From Bacillota bacterium (GTDB lineage Bacteria; Bacillota_A; Clostridia; Acetivibrionales; DUMB01): a stretch of 6,914 nt of DNA. Shown one piece after another: positions 1-6,147 of the stretch. The number at the start of each line of letters is the position of its first letter. The first letter of the stretch is position 1. The notes under the pieces are model-generated. The model was not told the DNA's origin, ran no database searches, and worked only from the letters and a program-made list of their open reading frames with translations. The translations under genes and the position numbers were made by a program. The stretch covers positions 1 through 6,914 of the forward strand of contig JAMOAC010000382.1 of the NCBI GenBank assembly GCA_023621975.1, in the 5' to 3' direction.

Positions 1-40
1 TGATATTGTTCTGAATGACTGATATTGTTCCGGAGGATGT

Positions 41-1285
41 ATGTACCAGGACTTGAAAAGCAAGCTTGAAATGTATAAAAAGAGCCTGGCTGCAAAAAAT
101 AATTCCACTGCAAAGCCGTGTCCGCAGGCAAACAGGGATTTTGACATTGACAGGCTTGTGGACGGATTTGTATGCAGTAATGGCGAGGGTTCCTGCTTTA
201 TAACTGAAGAAAGGTATCCTGCTTCATATATTTATGGAGGATGCAGTATCGGGAATGTGGCAACTCTCAGCACCGATATTTTGATGAAAATTTGCAGTGA
301 TGTTCATGAAGGTATGGGTGTGGGAGATTTTTTGTTCCTTGATACTGAGACTACCGGGCTTTCCGGAGGGACGGGCACAGTAGCATTTCTTATCGGAGCT
401 GGATTTTTTGAAGCAGGAGAATTTGTATTGCGACAGTTTTTTATGAGGGATTATGACGAAGAACCTGCCATGCTCACTGCATTTAACGAGCTGTTGTCAG
501 GGCACAAAGGGCTTGTGACGTTTAACGGCAAGGCTTTTGACTGGAATTTGCTACAGACGAGGTTTGTTTTTAACAGGATAAAACCCCTGATGAGTGAACC
601 TGTCCACCTGGACCTTCTGTACCCGTCAAGAAAAATATGGGGGCTTAAGCTGGAAAGCTGTTCCCTGGCATCGATAGAGGAAAATGTGCTTGAAGAGTAC
701 AGGACTGACGATATTCCCGGTGCCCTGATACCGTCGGTATACTTCAAGTACCTTGAGAGCAGGGATGCAAGGGATATGAAACGGGTAATAAAGCATAACA
801 AGTTGGATATACTGTCAATGGCATCACTTTTGTACAGGATATGCTCAATGCTTCACGATCCGTTGTCTGAAACCGACGGGGACAGGGAACTTTTGGGGAT
901 AGGTAAAATATTCGAATCAAGCGGCGATTTTCAGAATGTTATAGACTGCTTTGAGGCATGTATGGAATCCAAAAGCGTTGCGGTGAAGGAATGCGCTTCA
1001 AAAAGGTTGTCCCGAATCTATAAAAAAAGCAAAAACTATGAGAAAGCAGTTGAACATTGGAACAACATGTTGAAAGACCCCTCCATCCCCAAAATATTCC
1101 CTTTGATAGAGCTGGCAAAGTATTATGAGCACAAGGAAAAGAATCCTTACAAGGCACTTGAAATTGTTGAAGAGGCTGTTAGAATAAGCGCCGGAATGGG
1201 TATTATGAATAATATCCATCATAAGGATTTGAAGAAAAGACTTGAACGGCTCAGAAGGAAGACTGGAGGTGGCAAATATGGATGA
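41..1285 (+). CDS. mrfB: MrfB/YprB-like DEDD exonuclease with C-terminal TPR-like region
   Basis: This 414-aa protein has the DnaQ/RNase H-like fold of the YprB (MrfB) family. Seen: exo I motif DTETTGL with D101 and E103, exo II VTFNGKAFDW with N162 and D167, and exo III HNKLDILS with H252 and D256, so the four acidic metal ligands are all present. Residues about 285-405 form short paired helices (GDFQNVIDCFEACMES, KNYEKAVEHW, NPYKALEIVEEA) resembling TPR units. Family knowledge: Bacillus subtilis MrfB, almost the same length, is a metal-dependent exonuclease acting with the helicase MrfA in a UvrA-independent route that repairs mitomycin C lesions. The helicase gene would lie left of the window; it is not visible here. 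Start: ATG 41 follows GGAGG at 32-36 with a tight 4-nt gap; ATG 71 is in frame but lacks a comparable site. The 3' end overlaps the thioesterase start. Family assignment is firm; the repair role is inferred. Confidence 0.85.
   Translation: MYQDLKSKLEMYKKSLAAKNNSTAKPCPQANRDFDIDRLVDGFVCSNGEGSCFITEERYPASYIYGGCSIGNVATLSTDILMKICSDVHEGMGVGDFLFLDTETTGLSGGTGTVAFLIGAGFFEAGEFVLRQFFMRDYDEEPAMLTAFNELLSGHKGLVTFNGKAFDWNLLQTRFVFNRIKPLMSEPVHLDLLYPSRKIWGLKLESCSLASIEENVLEEYRTDDIPGALIPSVYFKYLESRDARDMKRVIKHNKLDILSMASLLYRICSMLHDPLSETDGDRELLGIGKIFESSGDFQNVIDCFEACMESKSVAVKECASKRLSRIYKKSKNYEKAVEHWNNMLKDPSIPKIFPLIELAKYYEHKEKNPYKALEIVEEAVRISAGMGIMNNIHHKDLKKRLERLRRKTGGGKYG
1265..1272 (+). promoter_or_regulatory. Ribosome binding site inside mrfB, fixes thioesterase start
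   Basis: GGAGGTGG lies within the last codons of the exonuclease gene, 5 nt before ATG 1278. It decides in favour of ATG 1278 over the in-frame upstream ATG at 1242, which has no such site. Confidence 0.75.
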
Positions 1286-1874
1286 TGTAGTAAAAAACAA
1301 AGATAGTGGAATTAACAAAGATGATATCAAAAATGGCAATGAAATAAAAAATAATTACAATGAAGATATAAATTGTGATAATGAAAATAGCAGCATTTGC
1401 CGTGGAAAGCCTGCATCTGCATCACAGGTCGAGATGACGCAGCTTGTGCTCCCAAATGATACCAATATATTGGGGAATCTTTTGGGAGGAACTATGATGC
1501 ACTGGATAGATATTGCAGGTGCCATGGCGGCTTCCAGGCATTCAGGCAGGGTAGTGGCAACCGTTGCTGTTGACAGCCTTGATTTCAGGCATCCTGTCAG
1601 GATGGGAGAACTGGTTATATTGAGAGCAAAGCTTACCTGGGTTGGCAGAACTTCAATGGAGGCAGTAGTAAAAGCATATGCTGAGAATTACAAGACCGGA
1701 AGCGTTATTCTCACAAACAAGGCATATATAACATATGTCGCACTTGATGAAAACGGAAAGCCTACACCCATACCGCCGCTGATTATCGAGACAGAGGAAG
1801 AAAGGAAGGAATTCCTTGCGGCAGAGCAGCGAAGGATTGAACGTTTAAAAAGAAAATACAGCGAAACGATATGA
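1278..1874 (+). CDS. Hotdog-fold acyl-CoA thioesterase with N-terminal extension
   Basis: This 198-aa protein is a single-hotdog acyl-CoA thioesterase of the YciA/YkhA/ACOT type, expected to hydrolyse acyl-CoA to free acid and CoA in the cytosol. Seen: the signature N-x2-G-x3-GG-x6-D is complete (N63, G66, G70, G71, D78 in MHWID), with the same spacing as YciA, whose Asp is catalytic. FRHPVRMGELV follows at 103-113, then the beta strands and a charged C-terminal helix (ETEEERKEFLAAEQRRIERL) common in Firmicutes members. Odd: residues 1-48 are a low-complexity stretch rich in Asn, Asp, Lys and Glu, encoded by very AT-rich DNA, before the usual start of the fold at about residue 49; family members are normally nearer 150-175 aa. 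ATG 1278 is chosen because of its ribosome binding site. The 8-nt overlap with the exonuclease gene (ATGGATGA) suggests co-transcription and coupled translation. Chain-length specificity cannot be read from sequence. Confidence 0.87.
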   Translation: MDDVVKNKDSGINKDDIKNGNEIKNNYNEDINCDNENSSICRGKPASASQVEMTQLVLPNDTNILGNLLGGTMMHWIDIAGAMAASRHSGRVVATVAVDSLDFRHPVRMGELVILRAKLTWVGRTSMEAVVKAYAENYKTGSVILTNKAYITYVALDENGKPTPIPPLIIETEEERKEFLAAEQRRIERLKRKYSETI

Positions 1875-1963
1875 TTCCAGTTTAATGAGCACCATGTCAT
1901 AAGTATGCACTTCTGAAAATATTAATAAAAAGAATATATTTTTGTGAGTTAAGTGAGGTTGCA

Positions 1964-3526
1964 ATGTCAAAGAAGTCATTTTTCAGCGGTGCAATAATAC
2001 TTATGATAGCAGGGCTCATTGTAAGGGTTTTTGGCTTTATATACAGAATATACCTTTCAAACCTTATCGGTGCTGAAGGCATGGGCCTTTTTCAGCTGAT
2101 TTCACCTGTATATTCCCTGATAATTCTCACTCTTACCTCCGGAATATCCATAGCGGTATCAAAGATGGTTGCCGAAGAAGAAGCAAGGAGCCATTATATA
2201 AACTTGAGAAGGATAACATCCTGTGCGGCAGTGTTTGTAGTTATTTGTGGCACCATCGTTTCCCTGTTGATTGCGTTTAATGTTGATTTCATTGTAAAAA
2301 CCATTTTAAAGGACAACAGGACCCATTATGCCATGCTTGTCCTCTTGCCTACTATTCCTGTCATTGCGGCGGCTTCTGCATTGAAAGGGTATTTTTATGG
2401 AACACAGGATGTTACACCGACGGCTGTTTCGCAGGTTGTGGAACAGATAGTGAGAATAGCCATTGTATTGTTGACTGCTTCATACTTTCTTAATCTCGGA
2501 TTGGAGTATGCATGTGCCCTTGCCACGGCGGGCATGGCACTGGGAGAGATTTCCAACCTTGCAGTGCTGTATGTAATATATATTGCCAGAAAGAAGAAAA
2601 CCAAACACCTTCCAAAAACAGGCATACTGCGAAAAAGGGTTATTTTTAAGAACCTTATAATCATATCGGCCCCTGTATCTTTTAACAGGTTCATTACCTC
2701 CATAATGGCCGCAGTAGAGTATATAATGATCCCGAGAATGCTGTTGGCAGGAGGAAATGATTATCAGACAAGTATTGCAATGTACGGTAAGCTGACAGGT
2801 ATGGCAATGCCTCTTGTTTTCTTCCCCTGTATAGTGACATCATCCCTTGCTACAACACTTGTACCTGCAATTTCAGAAGCCATGTCCCTCAGAAACATCA
2901 GAGCGGCAAATTACAGGATTTCAAAATCAATACAGATAACACTGGTGCTTGGCTTTATGTTTACAACGCTGTTTCTGGCGTATCCTAACGAAATCGGAAA
3001 CATACTGTACAAAAATGAAGACATAGGGTGGATACTTCGCCTGCTTTCATTCACCTGTATTTTTGTATACCTTCAACAGACGCTCCTGGGCATAATGAAC
3101 GGCCTGGGCAAACAGGGCATATCACTCAGGAATTCAATAATTGGGTACGTGATAAGAATATGCTTTGTATATTTTTGTGTTCCCAGGTATGGCATAGAAG
3201 GCTATGTATGGGGTATGATAGTAAGCCTTGCAATTGTGTGCATACTTGATTTGTATAAAGTCTCTTCAGTTACGGGAATGCATTTTGACATCAGGAACTG
3301 GATTTTCAAACCAGGAATTGCAGGCATTGCTGTTCTTGCTACAGGAAAATACATATACAGTTTTTTCAGTATTTTTACGGATAATTATATTATCAACATA
3401 ATACTTGCAGTAGCAGGCAATTTGCTTATAAGCCTGGCCTTGAACTTTGTTACGGGCGCTCTGGAAAGGGAAGAATTGTTGAGACTGGTTGGATTCAAAA
3501 AATACCAAAATAGCATGAAACTGTGA
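1964..3526 (+). CDS. spoVB: SpoVB/MurJ-family lipid-linked sugar flippase (stage V sporulation protein B)
   Basis: This 520-aa polytopic membrane protein belongs to the MOP/MATE-like polysaccharide flippase superfamily, SpoVB branch. Seen: hydrophobic segments from residue 10 to 510, enough for about 14 helices, joined by short basic loops. The N-terminus (GLIVRVFGFIYRIYLSNLIG, then GMGLFQLISP and SGISIAVSKMVAEEEA) matches the typical SpoVB opening, and GYFYGTQ lies near residue 145. The length is close to Bacillus subtilis SpoVB (518 aa). Family knowledge: SpoVB is needed for spore cortex peptidoglycan and is related to the lipid II flippase MurJ. Alternatives are a vegetative MurJ-like paralogue (YtgP type) or an exopolysaccharide flippase; no glycosyltransferase genes adjoin it, which disfavours the last. 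The start ATG 1964 follows GTGAGG at 1953-1958. It sits 89 bp after the thioesterase, without an obvious terminator between, so read-through is possible. Confidence 0.8.
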   Translation: MSKKSFFSGAIILMIAGLIVRVFGFIYRIYLSNLIGAEGMGLFQLISPVYSLIILTLTSGISIAVSKMVAEEEARSHYINLRRITSCAAVFVVICGTIVSLLIAFNVDFIVKTILKDNRTHYAMLVLLPTIPVIAAASALKGYFYGTQDVTPTAVSQVVEQIVRIAIVLLTASYFLNLGLEYACALATAGMALGEISNLAVLYVIYIARKKKTKHLPKTGILRKRVIFKNLIIISAPVSFNRFITSIMAAVEYIMIPRMLLAGGNDYQTSIAMYGKLTGMAMPLVFFPCIVTSSLATTLVPAISEAMSLRNIRAANYRISKSIQITLVLGFMFTTLFLAYPNEIGNILYKNEDIGWILRLLSFTCIFVYLQQTLLGIMNGLGKQGISLRNSIIGYVIRICFVYFCVPRYGIEGYVWGMIVSLAIVCILDLYKVSSVTGMHFDIRNWIFKPGIAGIAVLATGKYIYSFFSIFTDNYIINIILAVAGNLLISLALNFVTGALEREELLRLVGFKKYQNSMKL

Positions 3527-3545
3527 GCATTACTTAGATATTTTC

Positions 3546-3564
3546 ATAAAATAAAAGATTTTAT
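3546..3564. other. Weak AT-only inverted repeat after spoVB
   Basis: ATAAAAT and ATTTTAT form a perfect 7-bp stem with a 5-nt loop, 19 nt beyond the spoVB stop. It has no G-C pairs and no following T-tract, so it is a poor terminator; no better one is seen between spoVB and hsp20. Confidence 0.3.
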
Positions 3565-3572
3565 CAAACAAA

Positions 3573-3589
3573 GGTCAGATAAGGTCAAA
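3573..3589 (+). promoter_or_regulatory. CtsR operator box 1 (upstream of -35)
   Basis: GGTCAGA-TAA-GGTCAAA matches the CtsR heptad direct repeat RGTCAAA-NAN-RGTCAAA with a single mismatch in the first heptad. It ends 8 bp before the hsp20 -35 element. CtsR is the class III heat-shock repressor of Gram-positive bacteria; its gene is not in this window. Confidence 0.75.
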
Positions 3590-3597
3590 AATTGGTT

Positions 3598-3626
3598 TTG
3601 CATTAAAATTATTCCTGTGAGATAAT
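3598..3626 (+). promoter_or_regulatory. hsp20 promoter, sigma-A type with extended -10
   Basis: TTGCAT (3598-3603), a 17-bp spacer, then TGA-GATAAT (-10 at 3621-3626) give a good extended -10 promoter. The -35 is only moderate (TTG conserved). Transcription would start near 3633, leaving a leader of about 75 nt. The two CtsR boxes flank the promoter, one upstream of -35 and one over the expected start site. Confidence 0.75.
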
Positions 3627-3635
3627 GTACTCGAA

Positions 3636-3652
3636 GGTCAAAGAAAGTCAAA
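3636..3652 (+). promoter_or_regulatory. CtsR operator box 2 (at transcription start)
   Basis: GGTCAAA-GAA-AGTCAAA is a perfect fit to the CtsR consensus RGTCAAA-NAN-RGTCAAA. It starts 9 bp after the -10 element, so bound repressor would block polymerase. It is 63 bp from box 1, close to six helical turns, placing both on the same DNA face. Confidence 0.88.
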
Positions 3653-3693
3653 GACAAACGGTACATAAATTAATTAAAATTTATAAAAATTTT

Positions 3694-3701
3694 AGGAGGT
3701 G
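3694..3701 (+). promoter_or_regulatory. hsp20 ribosome binding site
   Basis: AGGAGGTG, 6 nt before ATG 3708. A GTG at 3699 is in frame but lies inside this site, so ATG 3708 is the start. Confidence 0.88.
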
Positions 3702-3707
3702 TTGTTA

Positions 3708-4157
3708 ATGTTCGGACTTACTCCATTTAATAGAAGAGAAAACGGCTTAATGAGAAGGGATCCCTGGGGAATCAGGTCAATATTCGAAGATTTCTTTGAT
3801 GATGCATTTTTTCCTGGCTTTTTTGCAGCCGGCAATCCAATTAGAGCCGATATACGTGAGACCGATAAGGAATATATTATAGAAGCTGAAGTTCCTGGTG
3901 CGAGAAAAGAGGATATCAGGATTGATCTGAAGGATGACGTGCTCACAATATCGGTACAGCGCAATGAAGTTATAAACGAGGAAAGAGAAAACTACATCAG
4001 AAGGGAGAGAAGATACGGAACTTGCAGCAGGAGCTTCTATGTAGACAACATCAGGCCCGATGATGTAAAGGCAAAATACAATGACGGAATTCTTACCATC
4101 GTACTTCCTAAGGCGGAAAGCCGCAAGAGCAGCGGACGCAGAATTGATATACAATAA
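3708..4157 (+). CDS. hsp20: Small heat-shock protein, Hsp20/alpha-crystallin family
   Basis: A 149-aa ATP-independent holdase chaperone that should form oligomers and bind unfolding proteins in the cytosol. Seen: an aromatic, Phe-rich N-terminal arm (residues 1-42, with IFEDFFDDAFFPGFF), an alpha-crystallin domain from about 43 to 136 starting PIRADIRETDKEYIIEAEVPG, the family signature around NDGILTIVLPK (125-135), and a C-terminal IDI motif (146-148), the I-x-I anchor that docks on neighbouring subunits. The MFGLTPF opening and GRRIDI ending are like clostridial Hsp18. Cys106 in RRYGTCSRSFYV sits where a hydrophobic or small residue is usual. The gene is monocistronic as far as can be seen: own promoter with two CtsR boxes, next gene convergent. 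Regulation by CtsR heat-shock repression is strongly suggested by the operators. Confidence 0.95.
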   Translation: MFGLTPFNRRENGLMRRDPWGIRSIFEDFFDDAFFPGFFAAGNPIRADIRETDKEYIIEAEVPGARKEDIRIDLKDDVLTISVQRNEVINEERENYIRRERRYGTCSRSFYVDNIRPDDVKAKYNDGILTIVLPKAESRKSSGRRIDIQ

Positions 4158-4166
4158 AATGTGACA

Positions 4167-4186
4167 GCAATTAAAGCAGTAATTGC
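4167..4186. other. Small perfect hairpin just after hsp20
   Basis: GCAATTA and TAATTGC form a perfect 7-bp stem with a 6-nt loop (AAGCAG), 9 nt after the hsp20 stop. No T-tract follows. It is flanked on both sides by TGACAG-type sequence. Confidence 0.45.
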
Positions 4187-4214
4187 ATGACAGTATGTGG
4201 CAGGTGACATGTGA

Positions 4215-4262
4215 CAGGGGATGGTTCCATGTCATATAAGGTTGACAGGGAACCGTCCCCTG
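4215..4262 (+). terminator. Hairpin element copy 1, terminator-like for hsp20
   Basis: CAGGGGATGGTTCC (4215-4228) pairs with GGAACCGTCCCCTG (4249-4262), 14 pairs with one T:G. Beyond one A:G mismatch, TGTCA (4230-4234) pairs with TGACA (4243-4247), giving a stem of nearly 20 pairs with an 8-nt loop. GTTTGTTTT follows on the + strand, so it could end hsp20 transcripts. The arms are shared with elements at 6084-6133 and 6559-6706, so this is also a member of a repeated family. Confidence 0.65.
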
Positions 4263-4269
4263 GTTTGTT

Positions 4270-4298
4270 TTGCCCTGTTATGCCTGAGAACAGGGCAA
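4270..4298. other. Perfect 10-bp hairpin without T-tract
   Basis: TTGCCCTGTT (4270-4279) and AACAGGGCAA (4289-4298) are perfect complements with a 9-nt loop. No T-tract follows on either strand, so it is not a standard intrinsic terminator; it lies just downstream of the mocR stop on the minus strand. Confidence 0.6.
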
Positions 4299-4341
4299 CG
4301 CCGTTACTTATCCTGCCACGAATTCGTATCCAGTTCCGAAC

Positions 4342-5853
4342 TTAAAGAAGCGGTATGCTTCTTTTTTCAATTTTATTGTTTTCCAACCACGAAATCATTT
4401 TGCATAATTTACAAATACCTTCTTCAATTTGCTCTTTATATACGGATGCAAAGCTGAGACGAATGTTATCAAGCTTTTGTACGTGCGGGCTGCTGTAGAA
4501 TATTCTGCCGGGGGCAAATACAATATCTTCCGATGCAGCCTGCCTGGTAAGCGTCTCAATGGGAAAGCCGTAAGGAAAGCTGAGCCAGATATTCAGGCCA
4601 CCTCCAGGCGGGGAAAACCTGACGCAGGGAGGCAGAAATCTATTCAGTGCCCGGATAATTTCAAAGTATCTTTCTTTGTATATATTGTACATAAATTTAA
4701 AATGCTTGTCCCAGTATCCTTTCCTGATATATAGGTCGAACGCGCGCTGAATCAAACCTGAAGTGGATATATCAGTTGTATGCTTGGCCTGGAGAATGAT
4801 GCCTGCCAACCTGGACGGGACTATCATGAATCCAAGCCTTAAGCCCGGCATAAATATTTTTGAGAAACTTTTTATTAATATAACCCTGTCATGGGTGTCA
4901 ATGGCCTTCAAAGGCAGATAATTCCTGTTTTCAAAATCAAGATCACTTACATAATCATCTTCCAGTATATAAAAGTTATACTTTATTGCCAGGTTTATAA
5001 TTTCCCTTCTTTTGTCATTACTGTAAGAATACCCGGTAGGGTTCTGAAAGGAAGGAATTGAATACACGAGCTTTGGACGGTGTTTCTTTACATTGTATTC
5101 AAAAAGGTCAAGGTCAGGCCCGTCTTCCAGCATTTCAACATCTACTATATGTGCACCTCTTGATTTGAACACGGCAAGCGCACCTGTATAAGTAGGGCTT
5201 TCGGTAACCACGCAATCCCCCTGGGTGAGAAGAGCTTTTGAAATTATATCTATACCCTGCTGTGCTCCTGAAATAATCTGGATACTTTCAGGAGAAGCCG
5301 TTATATTTGATTTATGCAGTGTCTCGGGTATTGATTCCCGAAGAGGATAAAAACCCTGACTGTCCTGATACCCGAAGGCATTACCCCTGTCCCGCTCAAG
5401 TACTTCATCGAGTACCTTCCTGAAATCTTCCACGGGGAAAAGCTCAGGTGTGGGAGTAGCGCTTGCAAAGTTGACAGTGTTTGCCCCTATTTTTATTTGG
5501 CCGTTGCTTATCAGAAATATGTCATCCTGCTGATAAAGCTCATCCGAAATGGGATTTTCATCATTTAATGTATTATTTGACACCGGGGGCATGCAGGGGG
5601 ACACAAAAGTACCGCTGCCTTGTTTTTTATACACATATCCTTCATTTTCCAGCATCTTTAGCGCTGAAACCACAGTTACCTGGTTTATTTGAAGGGAATC
5701 CCTGAATTGTCGTACTGAAGGCAGCCTGAAATCGGGCAGCAATGTACCTTCCAATATCATTTTTTTTATAACATTGTATAGCTGCATATACATGGGTATC
5801 TTTGAATTTTTGTCAAGTCTTATGGAATCAAGTAATGTTGTTGCATCTTTCAT
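4342..5853 (-). CDS. MocR-family regulator: GntR winged helix fused to PLP aminotransferase-like domain
   Basis: A 503-aa MocR/GabR-type transcription factor. Residues about 12-85 are a GntR winged helix (IPMYMQLYNVIKKMILEG, LPSVRQFRDSL, VTVVSALKMLENEGYVYKKQGSGTFV). A linker to about 125 leads into a fold-type I aminotransferase-like domain. Seen there: NPTG at 271-274, EDDY at 298-301 (D299 and Y301 in the PLP-ring positions), SFSK with K332 as the likely PLP Schiff-base lysine, and IRLSFA with R465 as the likely carboxylate binder. The D299-K332 spacing is the same as in GabR. Known family behaviour: PLP plus an amino compound controls DNA binding, usually to direct repeats. The target and effector here are unknown; GabR, PdxR, TauR and others share this layout. 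Start: ATG 5853 with AAGGAG (5863-5868) at 9 nt; the open frame further upstream to 6120 encodes nothing family-like and lacks support. Autoregulation is plausible given repeats upstream. Confidence 0.9.
   Translation of the reverse strand: MKDATTLLDSIRLDKNSKIPMYMQLYNVIKKMILEGTLLPDFRLPSVRQFRDSLQINQVTVVSALKMLENEGYVYKKQGSGTFVSPCMPPVSNNTLNDENPISDELYQQDDIFLISNGQIKIGANTVNFASATPTPELFPVEDFRKVLDEVLERDRGNAFGYQDSQGFYPLRESIPETLHKSNITASPESIQIISGAQQGIDIISKALLTQGDCVVTESPTYTGALAVFKSRGAHIVDVEMLEDGPDLDLFEYNVKKHRPKLVYSIPSFQNPTGYSYSNDKRREIINLAIKYNFYILEDDYVSDLDFENRNYLPLKAIDTHDRVILIKSFSKIFMPGLRLGFMIVPSRLAGIILQAKHTTDISTSGLIQRAFDLYIRKGYWDKHFKFMYNIYKERYFEIIRALNRFLPPCVRFSPPGGGLNIWLSFPYGFPIETLTRQAASEDIVFAPGRIFYSSPHVQKLDNIRLSFASVYKEQIEEGICKLCKMISWLENNKIEKRSIPLL
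4344..4367 (+). terminator. Rho-independent terminator overlapping the mocR 3' end
   Basis: AAAGAAGC (4344-4351) pairs with GCTTCTTT (4357-4364) around a 5-nt loop, and the T-run continues to 4367. The orientation fits + strand transcription coming from hsp20. The hairpin overlaps the last codons and stop of the convergent mocR gene, so one stretch serves as both coding sequence and opposing terminator. Confidence 0.5.
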
Positions 5854-5862
5854 AAAATTTTT

Positions 5863-5868
5863 CTCCTT
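5863..5868 (-). promoter_or_regulatory. mocR ribosome binding site
   Basis: AAGGAG on the minus strand, 9 nt before ATG 5853; it fixes the start well inside a longer open frame. Confidence 0.8.
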
Positions 5869-5871
5869 ACT

Positions 5872-5962
5872 GCATAATGTAAGCTGTGTAACATTGCACA
5901 TGATGTATGTTATATAATATTGCAGCATAATATAAGTACTGCAAATTGAAGCATAGTGTAAG
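5872..5962 (-). promoter_or_regulatory. Three 12-bp direct repeats, candidate MocR operators
   Basis: Read on the minus strand, CTTACATTATGC (5872-5883), CTTATATTATGC (5925-5936) and CTTACACTATGC (5951-5962) differ from the consensus CTTAYAYTATGC only at the two Y positions. Starts are 53 and 26 bp apart. MocR regulators commonly bind direct repeats in their own control regions, so these are plausible autoregulatory sites. The first copy lies 3 bp from the ribosome binding site. No convincing sigma-A promoter is obvious; a weak candidate is TTGTGC (5979-5984), 18 bp, TACACT (5955-5960), whose -10 overlaps the third repeat. Confidence 0.45.
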
Positions 5963-5992
5963 AGGTATATTATTGTTTGCACAATTGGTAAC

Positions 5993-6004
5993 TGTATCGA
6001 TACA
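5993..6004. promoter_or_regulatory. Perfect 12-bp palindrome upstream of mocR
   Basis: TGTATCGATACA is a perfect palindrome about 140 bp upstream of the mocR start. GntR-type winged helices often bind GTAT/ATAC half-sites, so it may be an operator, but chance or another regulator cannot be excluded. Confidence 0.3.
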
Positions 6005-6070
6005 ATTCTAACAGAACAGATACGAAGTGTAAAGAGATTCATCAGTGGACGTGTATGACAGAAGTGCATT

Positions 6071-6096
6071 ACAAGGTGCATGACAGGGGACGGTTC
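6071..6096 (+). repeat. 26-bp repeat, left copy flanking the flavoprotein gene
   Basis: Starts ACAAGGTGCATGACAGGG and ends ACGGTTC. Its reverse complement recurs at 6692-6717 with one mismatch in 26 (G versus A at 6089). The last 13 bases are the left arm of the hairpin at 6084-6133. Confidence 0.8.
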
Positions 6097-6133
6097 TTGT
6101 GCCTGGCCTGGCAGGCACAAGAACCGCCCCCTG
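6084..6133. repeat. Hairpin element copy 2
   Basis: A 22-bp stem with one A:C mismatch: left arm 6084-6105 (CAGGGGACGGTTC then TTGTGCCTG), right arm 6112-6133, 6-nt loop. On the + strand it is followed by GTTTTATTCTTTTT, a terminator-like tail. No + strand gene precedes it, however, and on the minus strand, where the flavoprotein gene ends 14 nt before it, no T-tract follows. The outer 13 bases of each arm match copy 1 while the inner stem and loop differ. With the mocR control sites this accounts for most of the 294-bp gap 5854-6147. Confidence 0.75.
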
Positions 6134-6147
6134 GTTTTATTCTTTTT

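Larger units (their letters stand above)
4197..4319. repeat. 123-bp nested inverted-repeat element
   Basis: An outer perfect 8-bp inverted repeat (GTGGCAGG 4197-4204, CCTGCCAC 4312-4319) encloses two separate hairpins: a long one at 4215-4262 and a perfect 10-bp one at 4270-4298. The whole could fold as a three-way junction in RNA or single-stranded DNA. It fills most of the 184-bp gap between the convergent hsp20 and mocR genes and contains no coding frame of note. Whether the outer repeat is meaningful is uncertain, since 8 bp can occur by chance; the inner hairpins are clear. Confidence 0.5.

Noticed and set aside
1..30. An 11-bp direct repeat (TGATATTGTTC at 1-11 and 20-30) and the possible last codons of an upstream gene (frame 2 ends at TGA 20-22).
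   Set aside because: All three frames stop within 22 nt, so the upstream reading frame cannot be chosen; a single short repeat at the window edge supports nothing specific.
1896..1926. A possible sporulation sigma-E promoter before spoVB (GTCATAAG followed by AATATTAAT).
   Set aside because: The -35 part resembles the consensus but the -10 half matches only about 4 of 8 positions, so it is too weak to annotate.
3777..4235. A 152-codon open frame antisense to hsp20.
   Set aside because: It is a shadow of the alpha-crystallin gene, without ribosome binding site or family features.
5854..6120. An 89-residue N-terminal extension of the MocR protein in the open frame upstream of ATG 5853.
   Set aside because: The extension crosses the hairpin element and repeat region, looks unlike protein of this family, and the good ribosome binding site is at ATG 5853.
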